Shown here: positions 28,179 through 36,959 of the stretch, one piece after another
How the letters are laid out: every line of letters starts with the position of its first letter
How positions within the stretch are numbered: the stretch's first letter is position 1
NCBI GenBank assembly: GCA_963801035.1
Contig: CAWDDF010000011.1
Coordinates: forward strand, 57,846-121,845
DNA: 64,000 bases
Source of the DNA: JACCZX01 sp963801035
GTDB lineage: Bacteria; Pseudomonadota; Gammaproteobacteria; Burkholderiales; Burkholderiaceae_F
Reading direction: 5' to 3'
Program-made: the position numbers and the translations under genes
The notes under the pieces: model-generated
The model's database searches: none
The model's input: the letters and a program-made list of their open reading frames with translations, nothing else
What the model was told of the DNA's origin: nothing

Positions 28179-28934
28179 TTGAGGACCGCATTCTCGAAGT
28201 CCGGGACTTGTCGGTCTCGTACGGCAAGGTATCAGCGATCGCCAACGCAACTCTGATGGTCGGCAACGGCCAGATCGTGACGGTGATCGGACCCGAACGG
28301 TGCAGGCAAGACGACGCTGCTTGCCGCCATCATGGGTGCGCTGCCGGTAAACGGTGGCGCTCGCGGTTCGATCCGGTTCGCATCGGATGCGTTCGATGCG
28401 GCCGATGCTTCGATCGAGCGCATGGTGGCGTGCGGCATGACGCTGGTACCGGAGCGGCGTGAGTTGTTCGGTGAGATGAGCGTGGCCGACAACCTGCTGC
28501 TAGGGGCGTTTCAGCGCTATCGCTCGGGTCTGCGTGATCATGGACACACGATGAATGAAGTCTTCGCACTTTTCCCGCGCTTGCGCGAGCGGCGTGCGCA
28601 ACTCGCCGGCACACTGTCCGGCGGCGAGCGGCAGATGCTCGCCGTCGGACGCGCGTTGATGGCGCGCCCGAAACTGCTGATGCTCGATGAGCCATCGCTT
28701 GGCCTCGCGCCGCTTATCGTGCGCGAGATCTTTCATATCATCGTCGAGCTGAAACGCCGCGGCGTCGCCATCTTGCTTGTCGAACAGAATGCTCGTGCCG
28801 CCCTGCAGACCGCTGATTACGCGTACGTGCTCGAAACTGGCGAGATCACGCTGGAAGGGCCTGCGCGCGAGCTCGCGAGTGATCCGCGCGTTGTCGAGAG
28901 CTATCTGGGGCTCGGCGGTCGCGTCGCTGCATAG
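28175..28934 (+). CDS. Branched-chain-type ABC transporter ATPase (LivF-like), one frameshift
   Basis: Second ATPase of the transporter, about 252 residues, from GTG 28175 overlapping the previous stop. One extra C near 28293 disrupts Walker A: the repaired reading is VIGPNGAGKTTLLAAIMGA. Signature LSGGERQMLAVGRALMARP and Walker B LLMLDEPSLGLAPL are intact in the downstream frame, which ends at 28934. The LivF type shows in LVPERRELFGEMSVADNLLLGAF. It completes a transporter of binding protein, LivH, LivM-LivG and LivF. Confidence 0.9.
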
Positions 28935-29035
28935 AGCCGGGCTGCGTATCGGCGGAAGCACGCCGGCGAGGCACTTCACGGGTCGTGACTGGAGTAGAGT
29001 TGCTGCGTCCTGCGAAGACAGCCGAGGAGAGCCCG

Positions 29036-29371
29036 ATGACACGCGCCTGCACCCGATCCCTTGGACTGTGCGTTCTGTTCCTGGCACCACCCGTCGGAGC
29101 ACAAATTCTGAAGTGCGTCGACGCGGAAAAGAACGTGACCTATTCGGATGCACCCTGTCTGCGCTCGGAAAAAGCGGCTATCGTCGACACCCGAGCAAGC
29201 TCGAACGTGATGGACTACAGTTTCATCAGATCACAAAAAAGCCGCGTGTTCGCAGCTGCGGCGGCAGCGCCGGTCTACTCCGCTCCGCCTTCCCCGCCGC
29301 CACCCGCACCGGAGCCGTTCACAGTGGACCGTTCGGTAAAGCCCGCGGTGCAGCCCGGGACCAGCTACTAG
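29036..29371 (+). CDS. DUF4124 domain-containing secreted protein
   Basis: 111 residues. ATG 29036 follows GAGGAGAGC. Signal peptide MTRACTRSLGLCVLFLAPPV with cleavage near VGAQ, then the DUF4124 pattern ILKCVDAEKNVTYSDAPC. The C-terminal third is Ala/Pro-rich low complexity. DUF4124 proteins are common small periplasmic proteins of unknown role in betaproteobacteria and gammaproteobacteria. Confidence 0.8.
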   Translation: MTRACTRSLGLCVLFLAPPVGAQILKCVDAEKNVTYSDAPCLRSEKAAIVDTRASSNVMDYSFIRSQKSRVFAAAAAAPVYSAPPSPPPPAPEPFTVDRSVKPAVQPGTSY

Positions 29372-29654
29372 CGCTGACCGAATCGTCGTAGAGCAGCATT
29401 GCGTCTTGGTCTTGCGACGCTGGCGAGTTGCCGGTGTATTCGGAATATCCGTCGTAGTTTGGTTGTGTGGCGTCACCGCCGCGTGTGCGCGACGTTAGTT
29501 CTACGGCGCCCTGACGCCTCTTTCGACTTAGGTTTGTGGCATTTCTTACGAACTTCATTGGCCTTTCAAAAAGGCACGCCACCGTTATTGTCTACGGACA
29601 TCTGACTTCGTAAGCGGCGATCTTGATCGAAATCACACCGCCAGCTAACTGCAC

Positions 29655-31466
29655 GTGGTTGTTCGAGTGAATAACTCGCGCGGTCACAATATTCTCCTTG
29701 CAGTCGCTCTCTGCGTGGGCGTGGTGTCAGTTGTTGCCTTGCATCGATACCCGTATTGGAGCCTGGTTCGCCAGCTCGAAGCAGAGCGCTTCAACCGTCT
29801 TACGCCTACCGAAGCTACGAAGACGCTGAACGCGGCGCTCCGTGCCGGTTCCTTGACGTTCCGCTCAACCGCCGACATTGAAACGTGGCTGCAGGAGCGA
29901 CCAACGGCTTTGCGTGCTCCGACCGCGGATAACCCGCTGATGGCTTACCGCGCCTTAATGCCCACTCTGCATCCAGACTCGCAGGCGTGGCTTCTTGTCG
30001 CGGCGCTTCATGTAGTGCCTACGCTGCCCTACCTCGAGCATGGAGCAACTGCTGCGTCGAGACGGCCCGTCCCCGAGCGGATTCGAGGCATTCGGACCGA
30101 CTACCCCGAAGCCGCCGCAGTGATCACCACTCATCTGCGCGCGCAACCGGTGTTCGCTCATCCGCGCGCCGACTTTGCAATGCTGGCAGAGCTCAACCCG
30201 GGGGACATCGCGTTGATTGCCGATGCGCAGCGAGCGACGCCCACGCCGTCCGGAGAGATTGCGAAGACATTGCTGCTATCGGCGATCGAAGCAAAAGATG
30301 AAGCGACACGTGTCGCAATGGTCGACGCCGGCACGGACATGATGCTGGCCGCTGCAGCCACAGGCACCGCATCGACCGTGTTCGAGCAGTGGTCCAAACG
30401 CGAGGCGCCGGTCGTCGCGCTGATCAGACAGCGCCGTCTGAAGCAGGCAGAGGCAGAGCAGTGCATAAACTTTGGCCATGCCGGCTTGCCCCCTGCTCCT
30501 ATCGACGCAGTGTGGACGCGTCGCGTCGCAGAAGGAAAGGATGCGCTCTGCAATTGGTATCGGTCAGGCTACGCTGTACCCGGCAAAGAGCTCTTAATTG
30601 CCGAGCCGCAGGCCACGCTTCAGCTAGTCGTGGCTTTACCAGGCCGCGTGACGGTTGGCGCCGTGAGGTACTGATCGAGGAGTTGTCGCGCGTTCTGGCG
30701 CGCGGGTTGCATGAGCAAGCGCCTTCGACCGAGGAATTGCGTTGGTGCGAGCGAAATAAGCACGAGCCGACGGTATGTCTGTGGCGGGCCCATCCCGACG
30801 TGACACGGCGTGGTGCGAGCGGCGGTGCATGGTCCGAAGCTCAAGATCGGTAAAACCGCCGGTGGCACGACAACGCTCACGTTTGCCGATCTTGCTTTCG
30901 CGAAGGCGTGGCGCGCGCGGCCAGTAGCGCGCAAGGTCGTGTTCGGTTCCAACGACGCGCTCTCGAATCTTGCAGCGCTAGCGAAGGAGCTTGGAGCGGA
31001 CGAATCCTCGGTGCGCGCTGCGCTGAAGCGAGAGCTACCCTACTTCATCTGCGAAGCACCACGGGGAACCACTGAGATGTGGGGCGGGCCAACTGATTCT
31101 TTTCGTCTGGCGCGCCTCGGCTGTACTTCGCAGCAGCGGCCGTTGCCACACAGCCTGGACGCTTCGCCGCGCAGTGCCGATGACGCAGAGGCTGCGGCGT
31201 GGTTCAAGCAACGCGCCTCTGCTCTGCTACTGGCAGACAGTCGTGGCGTGCGTGTTGTGTGGCTTCCGCAGCGACCTATCAGACACTTCAACGAAGTGAC
31301 CGATGTTGCCGATCTCGATGGTGATGGTCGACCTGAGATGGTTATCGTCTACAACACATCGAATCGTTGTGGCCGGAACGGTTGCGGACCGGAGGACATG
31401 TATGTCGAGATCTTGGAGATAACGCCGGACGATAACTTTTCGTATCCTGTTTTCAATGCGAAGTAG
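29655..31466 (+). CDS. Hypothetical membrane-anchored protein, apparently two compensating frameshifts
   Basis: Read here as one gene of about 600 residues. The first frame (GTG 29655 to 30674) has an N-terminal membrane helix (about residues 12-28) and a helical region with PTEATKTLNAALRAGSLTF. After a one-base loss near 30640 the next frame reads REVLIEELSRVLARGLHEQA and onward with good codon use to about 30810. There the original frame resumes as HGPKLKIGKTAGGTTTLTFA and runs to 31466. The C-terminus has an FG-GAP/EF-hand-like VADLDGDGRPEMVIVYN. The family is not recognised; joining the parts is an inference from the adjacency of coding-like frames in a sequence with many indels. Confidence 0.5.
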
Positions 31467-31563
31467 GACGGCCCTGGCGAAATCGCAACGACTCGTTTTG
31501 ACGAGGGCGCATTGCGCCCGCTGCACTTCAGCCGTTTTGCCCAGTGCACGCGCGTGCAGTTGA

Positions 31564-31600
31564 TAAGGTTCCGCTACCGGCCAAAAGCGGACATTTGCGA
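31564..31600. repeat. Short dispersed hairpin repeat (GGCCAAAAGCGGACA type)
   Basis: TCCGCT-ACCGGCCAA-AAGCGGA forms a small inverted repeat. Related elements occur at 33592-33638, near 40232-40262 and near 49388-49412 in this window. Each lies between genes. They look like a dispersed non-coding repeat family of intergenic spacers. Confidence 0.5.
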
Positions 31601-31703
31601 TAGGGTCCCAGCGAGGCTTAATGACGGCCAACGTTGCGGCGTCGTGGCCCGGCATCGGCGTTTCTTAGCACACGGTCTGCGGCTTTTCCCGATTTTGTTA
31701 ATG

Positions 31704-31719
31704 CTGTGAATATTTACAG
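31704..31719. promoter_or_regulatory. LexA (SOS) box
   Basis: CTGTGAATATTTACAG matches the LexA core CTGT-N8-ACAG exactly, with an AT-rich centre and good flanks (16 of 20 against the E. coli consensus by eye). It lies about 103 bases before the attI-like GTTAG. That is close to the LexA box-to-attI spacing in class 1 integrons, where LexA controls the integrase promoter. No integrase gene is found on its left. Confidence 0.7.
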
Positions 31720-31764
31720 TATATGGCTGTAGGACCAGCCGCAGTGCGGCTTCCGACGAATGAA

Positions 31765-31830
31765 GGCTCCATGTTATTCCGCACCGCCACATTAAGGAGC
31801 AGAATCGTGCGGTCTAAAACACGTTAGAGC
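31765..31830 (+). other. attI-like integron recombination site
   Basis: The 3' end reads TCTAAAACACGTTAGAGC, close to the attI1 end CCTAAAACAAAGTTAGGC. Upstream, ATGTTAT (31770-31776) and GGAGCAG are placed as in attI1. The crossover would be between 31823 and 31824. The core is GTTAGAGC; a single extra G relative to GTTAGAC would make it the exact complement of the R'' box (GTCTAAC) of the first attC. Similarity was judged by eye. Confidence 0.6.
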
Positions 31831-32281
31831 GAAAGAGCAAGGATAAAAAACCGCAAAAGCATGCTACATTCGAAAAAGCTTTCTTCCAAGTGCGGCGATG
31901 CTGGTGGCTAGACGAAGCAGTGCCCGTGTGTCTTCCTCGCCGGTGTGAGCAGCGCATTGACCATTGTTGGGCGCTGATTTGGGGGTGCTCGCCTTGTACT
32001 GGCGCAACACCTCTACGTAGAATATCGAGAAACATCTCTGGTCAAACGGTGTCATCAGGGGAGAGAGTTTCGCGACGCTTGAAGGGCATTTGAAAGCGCT
32101 ATTTCGGCGTGGAGCGCGGTGAATGCTCGTACAGTTCCGTGTAGCTGGGCTACCCACGCCGTTCATGTCGCGTGTAAACACCAGAGATGAGTCTCGTGCG
32201 TCTAACAATTCGTTGGAGAGCCGACGCGCGAGCAAGCGGCTCAACTTAAAATTATCATGCGAGCGCGGCTCAACTCGTACG
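31824..32281 (+). mobile_element. Integron-type gene cassette 1 (no recognised product)
   Basis: 458 bases bounded by the attI-like crossover and the attC at 32200-32287. No plus-strand ORF of good quality is present. On the minus strand a frame is open from within the attC to 31864 (about 110 codons inside the cassette, ending LRLATSIAALGRKLFRM) but it resembles nothing I know. It could be a reverse-oriented gene damaged by indels, or a non-coding cassette. Confidence 0.5.
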
Positions 32282-32287
32282 TTAGGT
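32200..32287 (+). mobile_element. attC site 1
   Basis: 88 bases from R'' GTCTAAC to R' GTTAGGT. The inner arms pair imperfectly: AGAGCCGACGCGCGAGC on the left against the complement of GCGAGCGCGGCTCAACTCG on the right, with an unpaired A on one arm as in folded attC bottom strands. Central spacer AT-rich. Confidence 0.75.
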
Positions 32288-32621
32288 CGCTTAGACCATG
32301 AAACGTTGGCGAGCAAACAATGACGGCTGGGCGTTCGTCGCGATTGGCTGCATCGGCCTTTCCGCCACCATTCCCGTAGGACTGCTATTTAAGTTCTCAC
32401 TAATGGACATTCTCCTAGTTCGCGACATCGTGTTTGCCTTCCCGATGGCATTCGACTATGGGTTCATCATATTTGGGCTCTGGAGCTGTTGAGCCGATCG
32501 TTTTTTCTGAGTGCGATAAGAACGCACGTGATTAGCGAAACCGCGCGACCTAACCTATCAGTGAACACCGATCCGTTACAGCGTCGCTGCGCGTGGCTTA
32601 CACGGTCGGGTTACTTAGACG
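32282..32621 (+). mobile_element. Integron-type gene cassette 2
   Basis: 340 bases from the attC-1 crossover to the attC-2 crossover. The leading core GTTAGGT is the exact reverse complement of this cassette's own R'' box ACCTAAC (32548-32554), as expected when a circular cassette is opened between G and TT. It carries the small membrane protein gene at 32298. Confidence 0.7.
32298..32492 (+). CDS. Cassette-borne small membrane protein
   Basis: 64 residues, ATG only 17 bases after the cassette boundary, the usual position for a cassette gene. Two hydrophobic segments (about residues 12-32 and 38-62). The N-terminus MKRWRANNDGWAFVAIG is polar and basic. No family recognised. The rest of the cassette (32493-32547) is non-coding up to the attC. 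Confidence 0.55.
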   Translation: MKRWRANNDGWAFVAIGCIGLSATIPVGLLFKFSLMDILLVRDIVFAFPMAFDYGFIIFGLWSC

Positions 32622-32627
32622 TTAGGC
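32548..32627 (+). mobile_element. attC site 2
   Basis: 80 bases from R'' ACCTAAC to R' GTTAGGC. The arms pair imperfectly: CTATCAGTGAACACCGA on the left matches the complement of TCGGGTTACTTAGAC on the right with extra bases. The centre AGCGTCGCTGCGCG is itself a near palindrome. Confidence 0.75.
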
Positions 32628-33189
32628 TGCACAAATGGCGAACGCGCTATCGATTTCCGAGCTGAATACAGCACCGCGCTCATTGATGACGCAGCGAAAG
32701 CGTTTGTTCATCGCTTGTTCCGAAAGTATCTGTGGCTCCTCGTGGCCGCATGTGTCATGAACATCATCGGGTTTTTGGCAGTTCTTGTACGAGGCGGCAC
32801 GAGCACCTGGATGGTCTTTGCGATCGGTGCGCTCGCCGCGCTTGGCCCCATATATTTCCCTTGGCAGTACTACCGCCTGCCTGGAGCGCTTAGTGTCCGG
32901 ATGAAAGAAACCTTGGTGCCGAACGCCGAGGTCTCAATTGGTGCATCGACCTTCACGCTCTCGGCGAAAGGTCGCTCCTTCACGTGCCATTTGAAGGATT
33001 TAAAGGAGATTGCCGAGTTGCAAGACTATTTTCTCTTTGTCGTTGGGCCACTTGCCTTTACATTCATTCCCAACAGAGACATGCCGCTGGATGCGTAGCA
33101 GATGATTCGCCAGGCGGCTGCGACGCTGGTGCGGCCTAACCCCTCAATACAGCCGACCGGTCAAGAGCGGCCAGCGGCTGATTGAGATG
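32622..33189 (+). mobile_element. Integron-type gene cassette 3
   Basis: 568 bases. The leading core GTTAGGC is the exact reverse complement of its own R'' box GCCTAAC (33134-33140). It carries a YcxB-like membrane protein gene. Confidence 0.7.
32635..33098 (+). CDS. Cassette-borne YcxB-like membrane protein, one frameshift near the start
   Basis: About 154 residues. ATG 32635 lies 14 bases after the cassette boundary, but its frame is lost after four codons. The frame IDFRAEYSTALIDDAAKAFV then HRLFRKYLWLL continues to 33098, so one base is missing near 32645. Two membrane helices (WLLVAACVMNIIGFLAVLV and TWMVFAIGALAALGPIYF) are followed by a C-terminal domain with GASTFTLSAKGRSFTCHLKD and LFVVGPLAFTFIPNRDM, the layout of YcxB-like proteins. 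Function unknown; such proteins are frequent integron cassette cargo. Confidence 0.65.
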
Positions 33190-33195
33190 TTAAGA
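33134..33195 (+). mobile_element. attC site 3
   Basis: 62 bases from R'' GCCTAAC to R' GTTAAGA(T). The stem is almost perfect: CTCAAT-A-CAGCCG-A-CCGG pairs with CCAGCGGCTGATTGAG, and two adenines bulge out of one strand. These extrahelical bases are the mark of a functional attC bottom strand. R' departs from GTTRRRY by one extra A (GTTAGAT would fit), consistent with the indels seen elsewhere. Confidence 0.85.
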
Positions 33196-33587
33196 TGACA
33201 GCCACCTTCATTTGAGCAGCGCAGCCTCAATAGAACCTGATCCGATATTCGTGCGACGTGAATAACCCGCTGGCAAAGGCTCCAATGAATCCAGTCAAAG
33301 TAATAGCAATCGTCCTCATCATCTGTGGCGTTTCGGCCTCGTTTATGGCGGGTTTAGCTACACGAAGGACACGACCGTTGTGAAGGTTGGCCCGCTCGAG
33401 TGTCCACTAAAGAAACGCAAACCGTCAACGTACCGATTTGGGCCGGTATTGGCGCTATCGTTGTTGGCGGGCTATTGATCGTCTTCGGCGGCAAGAGGTA
33501 GTGGAGACGCATGTCACCTAACCACTCCATCGAGCGGACGTCCTCCAAGGCAGGCTCCGCGACTCGGACTGCCGCTCATGTCGAACG
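33190..33587 (+). mobile_element. Integron-type gene cassette 4
   Basis: 398 bases between the attC-3 and attC-4 crossovers, carrying the small membrane protein gene at 33285. Unlike the first three cassettes, its leading core (GTTAAGAT) does not exactly complement its own R'' (ACCTAAC). Confidence 0.6.
33285..33501 (+). CDS. Cassette-borne DUF3185-like small membrane protein, two frameshifts
   Basis: About 72 residues. ATG 33285 begins MNPVKVIAIVLIICGVS (first helix). One base is missing near 33337, after which LVYGGFSYTKDTTVVKVGPLE reads on. A second base is missing near 33402 (GAGTGTCC for GAGTTGTCC), after which STKETQTVNVPIWAGIGAIV and VGGLLIVFGGKR end at TAG 33499-33501. The two-helix layout with a TKDT...KVGPLE middle is that of a widespread small membrane protein group related to DUF3185. 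No function is known. Confidence 0.7.
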
Positions 33588-33593
33588 TTAGGT
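33516..33593 (+). mobile_element. attC site 4 (end of cassette array)
   Basis: 78 bases from R'' ACCTAAC to R' GTTAGGT. Arms: CCATCGAGCGGACGTCC on the left pairs with GGACTGCCGCTCATGTCG on the right with mismatches. No further attC follows; a dispersed hairpin begins at once (33592). Confidence 0.7.
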
Positions 33594-33638
33594 CCGCTTT
33601 TCGGCGCGCGTGACTTCCGCAATGGGTCGGAAGCGGAC
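33592..33638. repeat. Dispersed hairpin repeat abutting the last attC
   Basis: GTCCGCTT at 33592-33599 and AAGCGGAC at 33631-33638 form a perfect 8-bp stem around TTCCGCAATGGGTCGG. The inner string TCCGCAATGGGTCG recurs near 49396. Intergenic dispersed repeat, not coding. Confidence 0.55.
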
Positions 33639-33706
33639 GATTATCTCGCTGTTTCGGAGGCACGGAGGCGAAGGCCAAGCCATATCAAGACTAAAAGCAA
33701 GTTGTA

Positions 33707-35645
33707 TCAGCGTGCACTTTCTTGTGCCAGCTTCACGGCAAGCGCCATTTCAAGCGCCGCGTAGTCCACGGGCTTCACCAAATGCAGGTCGAATCCTGCT
33801 TCATGTGTGCGCCGCTGATCCCGCTCCTGTCCGTAACCCGTCAGCGCAATTAAATAAGCGTTCTTCAATCTTGGGTCCGCCCGCAGGGTGCGAGCCACCG
33901 TGTAGCCGTCCAGACCGGGCAGCCCGAGGTCGCACAACACAACATCAGGAACGAATGCTTGCGCGGCCATGATCCCCGTCGGGCCGGTGCTTGCCTTTTC
34001 AGTCACATGACCCTTCAGGTTAAGCAAAATGCAAAGGCTATCGGCAGCGTCGACGTTGTCTTCGATCACCAGGACGCGCAAGCCGACCTCTACCGGTTGC
34101 GACGGCGCATCGGCAGAAGCCCTCGGCGCCTCCACGAGTTCAACCGGAATGCGAATCACAACTTCAGAGCCGTGACCGACGCCTTCGCTGCGCACCACAA
34201 CGTGTCCGTCGTGTAATTCCACGAGGTGCTTGACGAGCGCCATTCCTAGCCCCAAGCCGCCGCGACTGCGGTCCAGGCTGCGGTCTGCCTGGTTAAAAGC
34301 CTGGAACATATGTTGAACGGTCACGGCGTCCATGCCAATGCCCGAGTCTCGAATCTGAATCTCGCAGCCGTCGCCTTTTAGCAGGAGGCGCAAAGACACA
34401 TACCCGCCGGCATCCGTGAACTTCATCGCGTTGTGCAGCACATTGCCCATAATCTGATTAAGCCGAGTGCCATAGCCATCGACCCAGACGGGCTGACCGG
34501 GCACTTCAACATTGAGCCGTAATCCAGAGGCTTCCATTTGCGGCCGATAGTCTTCCGCCACATTGCGGACGATGGCAGCAAGGTCGCACCGTGCTTTAAG
34601 AATTTGCAGCTTTCCGCGATTGATACGCGCGACATCGAGCAGGTCATCAATCAGCCGCGCCATGTGACCCGACTGCCGATCGATCATCTGCCGCGCCTGA
34701 CGCGCAGTCGGCTCGTGTGCGGCGACGACGTTCAGAATCTGCACCGCGTTACGGATCGGTCCGAGCGGATTACGAAGCTCATGGCCGAGCATGGCTATGA
34801 AGTCGTCCTTGCGTCGGTCGGCTTCGCGCAAAGCTGCCTCGTAGCGCTGCCTCTCCGATAGATCGTAGAAATGGCAAACGACACCCTTGCGGCCGCCTGG
34901 CAAGGTGACCCGTTCTATTTTCCAATCGTAGGACTCGACCTCCGCCGTGTCGGCGCGGCGTTCGGTGGTCGAAGGAGCGTGATAGGACTCACCTGTCGCC
35001 AGCGTATGGCGGAACCGGGCGATCGCCTCGCTTGCGAAAGGCTCGGCCCAGATCGCTCGCAAGACTTCCGCGAAGTCACGGCCGATCAATGGGCGGACGT
35101 TTTCAAACACCTTCTGCGCGCCTTGGCTCACTTGCACCAGACGGAAGTCAGCGTCGACCGCATACACGCCGAACGGCGAGTTATCCACCAAATGACGAAA
35201 CGAATCGTGCGACGCCCGCAGCTCTTGTATCAGCCCGCTTGTGCTCGGTCACGTCGCGGCTAATCAGCACGGCGAGAATCTGCCGACCTTTGTCGTCGAC
35301 CGCCGGCTGGCCGCTGAAGCAGATGGTCCATTCCTGCCCGGTATCGTATCGACGCACGGATAGCTCGACGTTATCGATGGACTCACCTCGCATGATTCGG
35401 CTGACTGGCCAGTCATCGAGGGATAGCACTTTGCCCCATTGGTCTTGCAGTTGGAAGATTTTTGGCAGCTCGGGCACGACCTTTTCGAGTTCGCCGACGT
35501 TGTCATAGCCCCAGAGGCGCGCTGACGCAGGATTGGCCAACACCATTCGCCCCGCCATATCGAACACGGCAAGGGCGTCGCTCATCGCGTTGTAGATCGC
35601 CGCGAGTTGGGCCGTGTGGTGCTCGGGGAGTGCTTTAGGCGCCAT
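33707..35645 (-). CDS. Hybrid sensor histidine kinase/response regulator with two PAS domains, one frameshift
   Basis: About 645 residues. Order: PAS 1 (residues 12-135, YNAMSDALAVFDMAGRMVLA), PAS 2 (about 155-270, VDNSPFGVYAVDADFRLVQV), HisKA with phospho-His in MLGHELRNPLGPIRNAVQIL, HATPase_c with DSGIGMDAVTVQHMFQAF and GLGLGMALVKHLVELH, then a receiver domain with the acceptor Asp in PDVVLCDLGLPGLDGY. No membrane helix, so cytosolic. A GGG for GG near 35232 breaks the frame after DVTEHKR; the next frame resumes LIQELRASHDSFRHLVDNS. ATG 35645 is preferred to TTG 35654. Divergent from the single-domain receiver at 36018. Confidence 0.88.
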
Positions 35646-35654
35646 TAAATTCAA

Positions 35655-36017
35655 TCTCTAAACGGTATCTGGCCCGTGCGCACGCAAATTCGGATACAGC
35701 AATAGTCCGCTTGCAGCACAAGTCCGAGCCGGGGACTCGCTTCCCAGGCTCCTGCCATATCGACGAATCGTGCTGACCCGGCTTCTAGTTGTCGTGCGAG
35801 TTTATATTGCCATTGTGTTTGCTCTTTGCACAAACGTGTACGTGCAAATGCTCGTTTTGATGGTGGCTTCAAGGCGGACGCAACAGATTCGCGGCCAGGC
35901 ACCAGCGGCTCGCGCGTCTAGCTGGCCGCCAGCGCGTCGCTAGGCGGAAACCCGGCTGGCAGCCGAACAGGCTCCTACTTTGCTTCTGGTTGTGCACTGT
36001 CCTAGCGGAAGCAAACT
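35655..36017. other. Intergenic region between divergent kinase and receiver genes
   Basis: 363 bases without a supported gene. It must hold both promoters. A minus-strand frame (35655-35902) is open but has no ribosome site and no recognisable product. No repeats or operators stand out. Confidence 0.4.
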
Positions 36018-36401
36018 GTGGCCAACGGAGGTGTCCTACGTGTGCTCGTCATTGAAGACAGCGATGACTACTTTGAATTTCTTCAAACATCGTTCCAGAC
36101 GATCGGGGGCATCGGTATTGTCGGACGTGTCGACAATGCGGAGCGAGCTTTAGAAAGCATTCAGGTCCTACGGCCGGACGTGGTACTTGTCGATGTCTAC
36201 CTCCGGCGGGGCACCGGGCTAGACGTTATTCGCGCGGTTCGCAGCGAAGCGCAGTTACGCCAACTGAAAATCGTCGCGATGTCGAGCGTCGCCTCGGAAG
36301 AAGAATGCGTCTCGGCTGGCGCCGATTGGTTTTTTGATAAGGCCGACGAAGCAGAACGATTGATGACCCAGTTTCAGTTCCTGACAGCGCGTCGCCACTG
36401 A
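36018..36401 (+). CDS. Single-domain response regulator (CheY-like receiver)
   Basis: 127 residues, receiver domain only. Acidic pocket VLVIEDSDDYFEF near residue 10; acceptor Asp in PDVVLVDVYLRRGTG near residue 59; switch Ser/Thr IVAMSSVAS; conserved Lys in WFFDKADEAE near residue 109. GTG start 36018 has GGAAG seven bases upstream. With no output domain it would act by protein contact or phosphotransfer. Divergent from a hybrid kinase, a plausible partner. Confidence 0.85.
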   Translation: MANGGVLRVLVIEDSDDYFEFLQTSFQTIGGIGIVGRVDNAERALESIQVLRPDVVLVDVYLRRGTGLDVIRAVRSEAQLRQLKIVAMSSVASEEECVSAGADWFFDKADEAERLMTQFQFLTARRH

Positions 36402-36959
36402 CGAACTCACGGGCCTTGGCGCTACCACGAACTTACGCACGCACATGGACGCGCACGAGTGGCCGCGTAGACGGCCGTATATCCGGCGAACCAATCGAAT
36501 TTGCCGTAGAAGAATCCCGCGATCCATTTCTGTCGGCTGAGCAGGGCGCTCGCGAGCGGCGCGCCGGCAATCAAAGAGGCCCGCACAACTTGCGTTGCCG
36601 GGCCTCATGCCGAGTTCCAGACTTCCGGTGAAGCGCAGGAGTCCTGCGCGGCGAAATTTGCGGCCTTTAGGGGTCGATGGAGCTTCTTTCGGCAATGATG
36701 AGCATCCACCTTCGGCCCGCCACTGTCAAATGCAATTTCATGGCACTACGCTAATGGCTGCCTGCCATCGCTATTGAGCAAGTTCAGAGGCGCGTACTTT
36801 GTCCGCTAGTGGCCGATTGCAGACGTACGGGCATTCGAAAATAACAAACGCCGGGGCCCACGCGTCCGGCGAATTAGCGGCCCCATCCGACAGTTGGCGT
36901 CTTACACATAACACGATGCACCTAGCGGTGAGACGGCTTACGCGGTAATGAGATTTCGC
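36402..36959. other. 558-base intergenic region
   Basis: No convincing gene: the open frames here lack ribosome sites and family resemblance. One stem-loop (36576-36606) is listed separately. The two flanking genes converge on this region, so it should contain transcription ends. Confidence 0.4.
36576..36606. repeat. Stem-loop, possible bidirectional transcription end
   Basis: GAGGCCCG and CGGGCCTC form a perfect 8-bp stem with a 15-base loop. There is no T run, so it is not a canonical terminator. It lies between convergent genes. Confidence 0.4.

Noticed and set aside
31864..32316. Minus-strand 150-residue ORF in cassette 1
   Set aside because: It starts beyond the attC and has no recognisable domain; noted under the cassette but not called as a gene.
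35918..35956. GTCTAGC ... GCTAGGC pair
   Set aside because: Too short (about 38 bases) and lacks the AAC/GTT cores of an attC.
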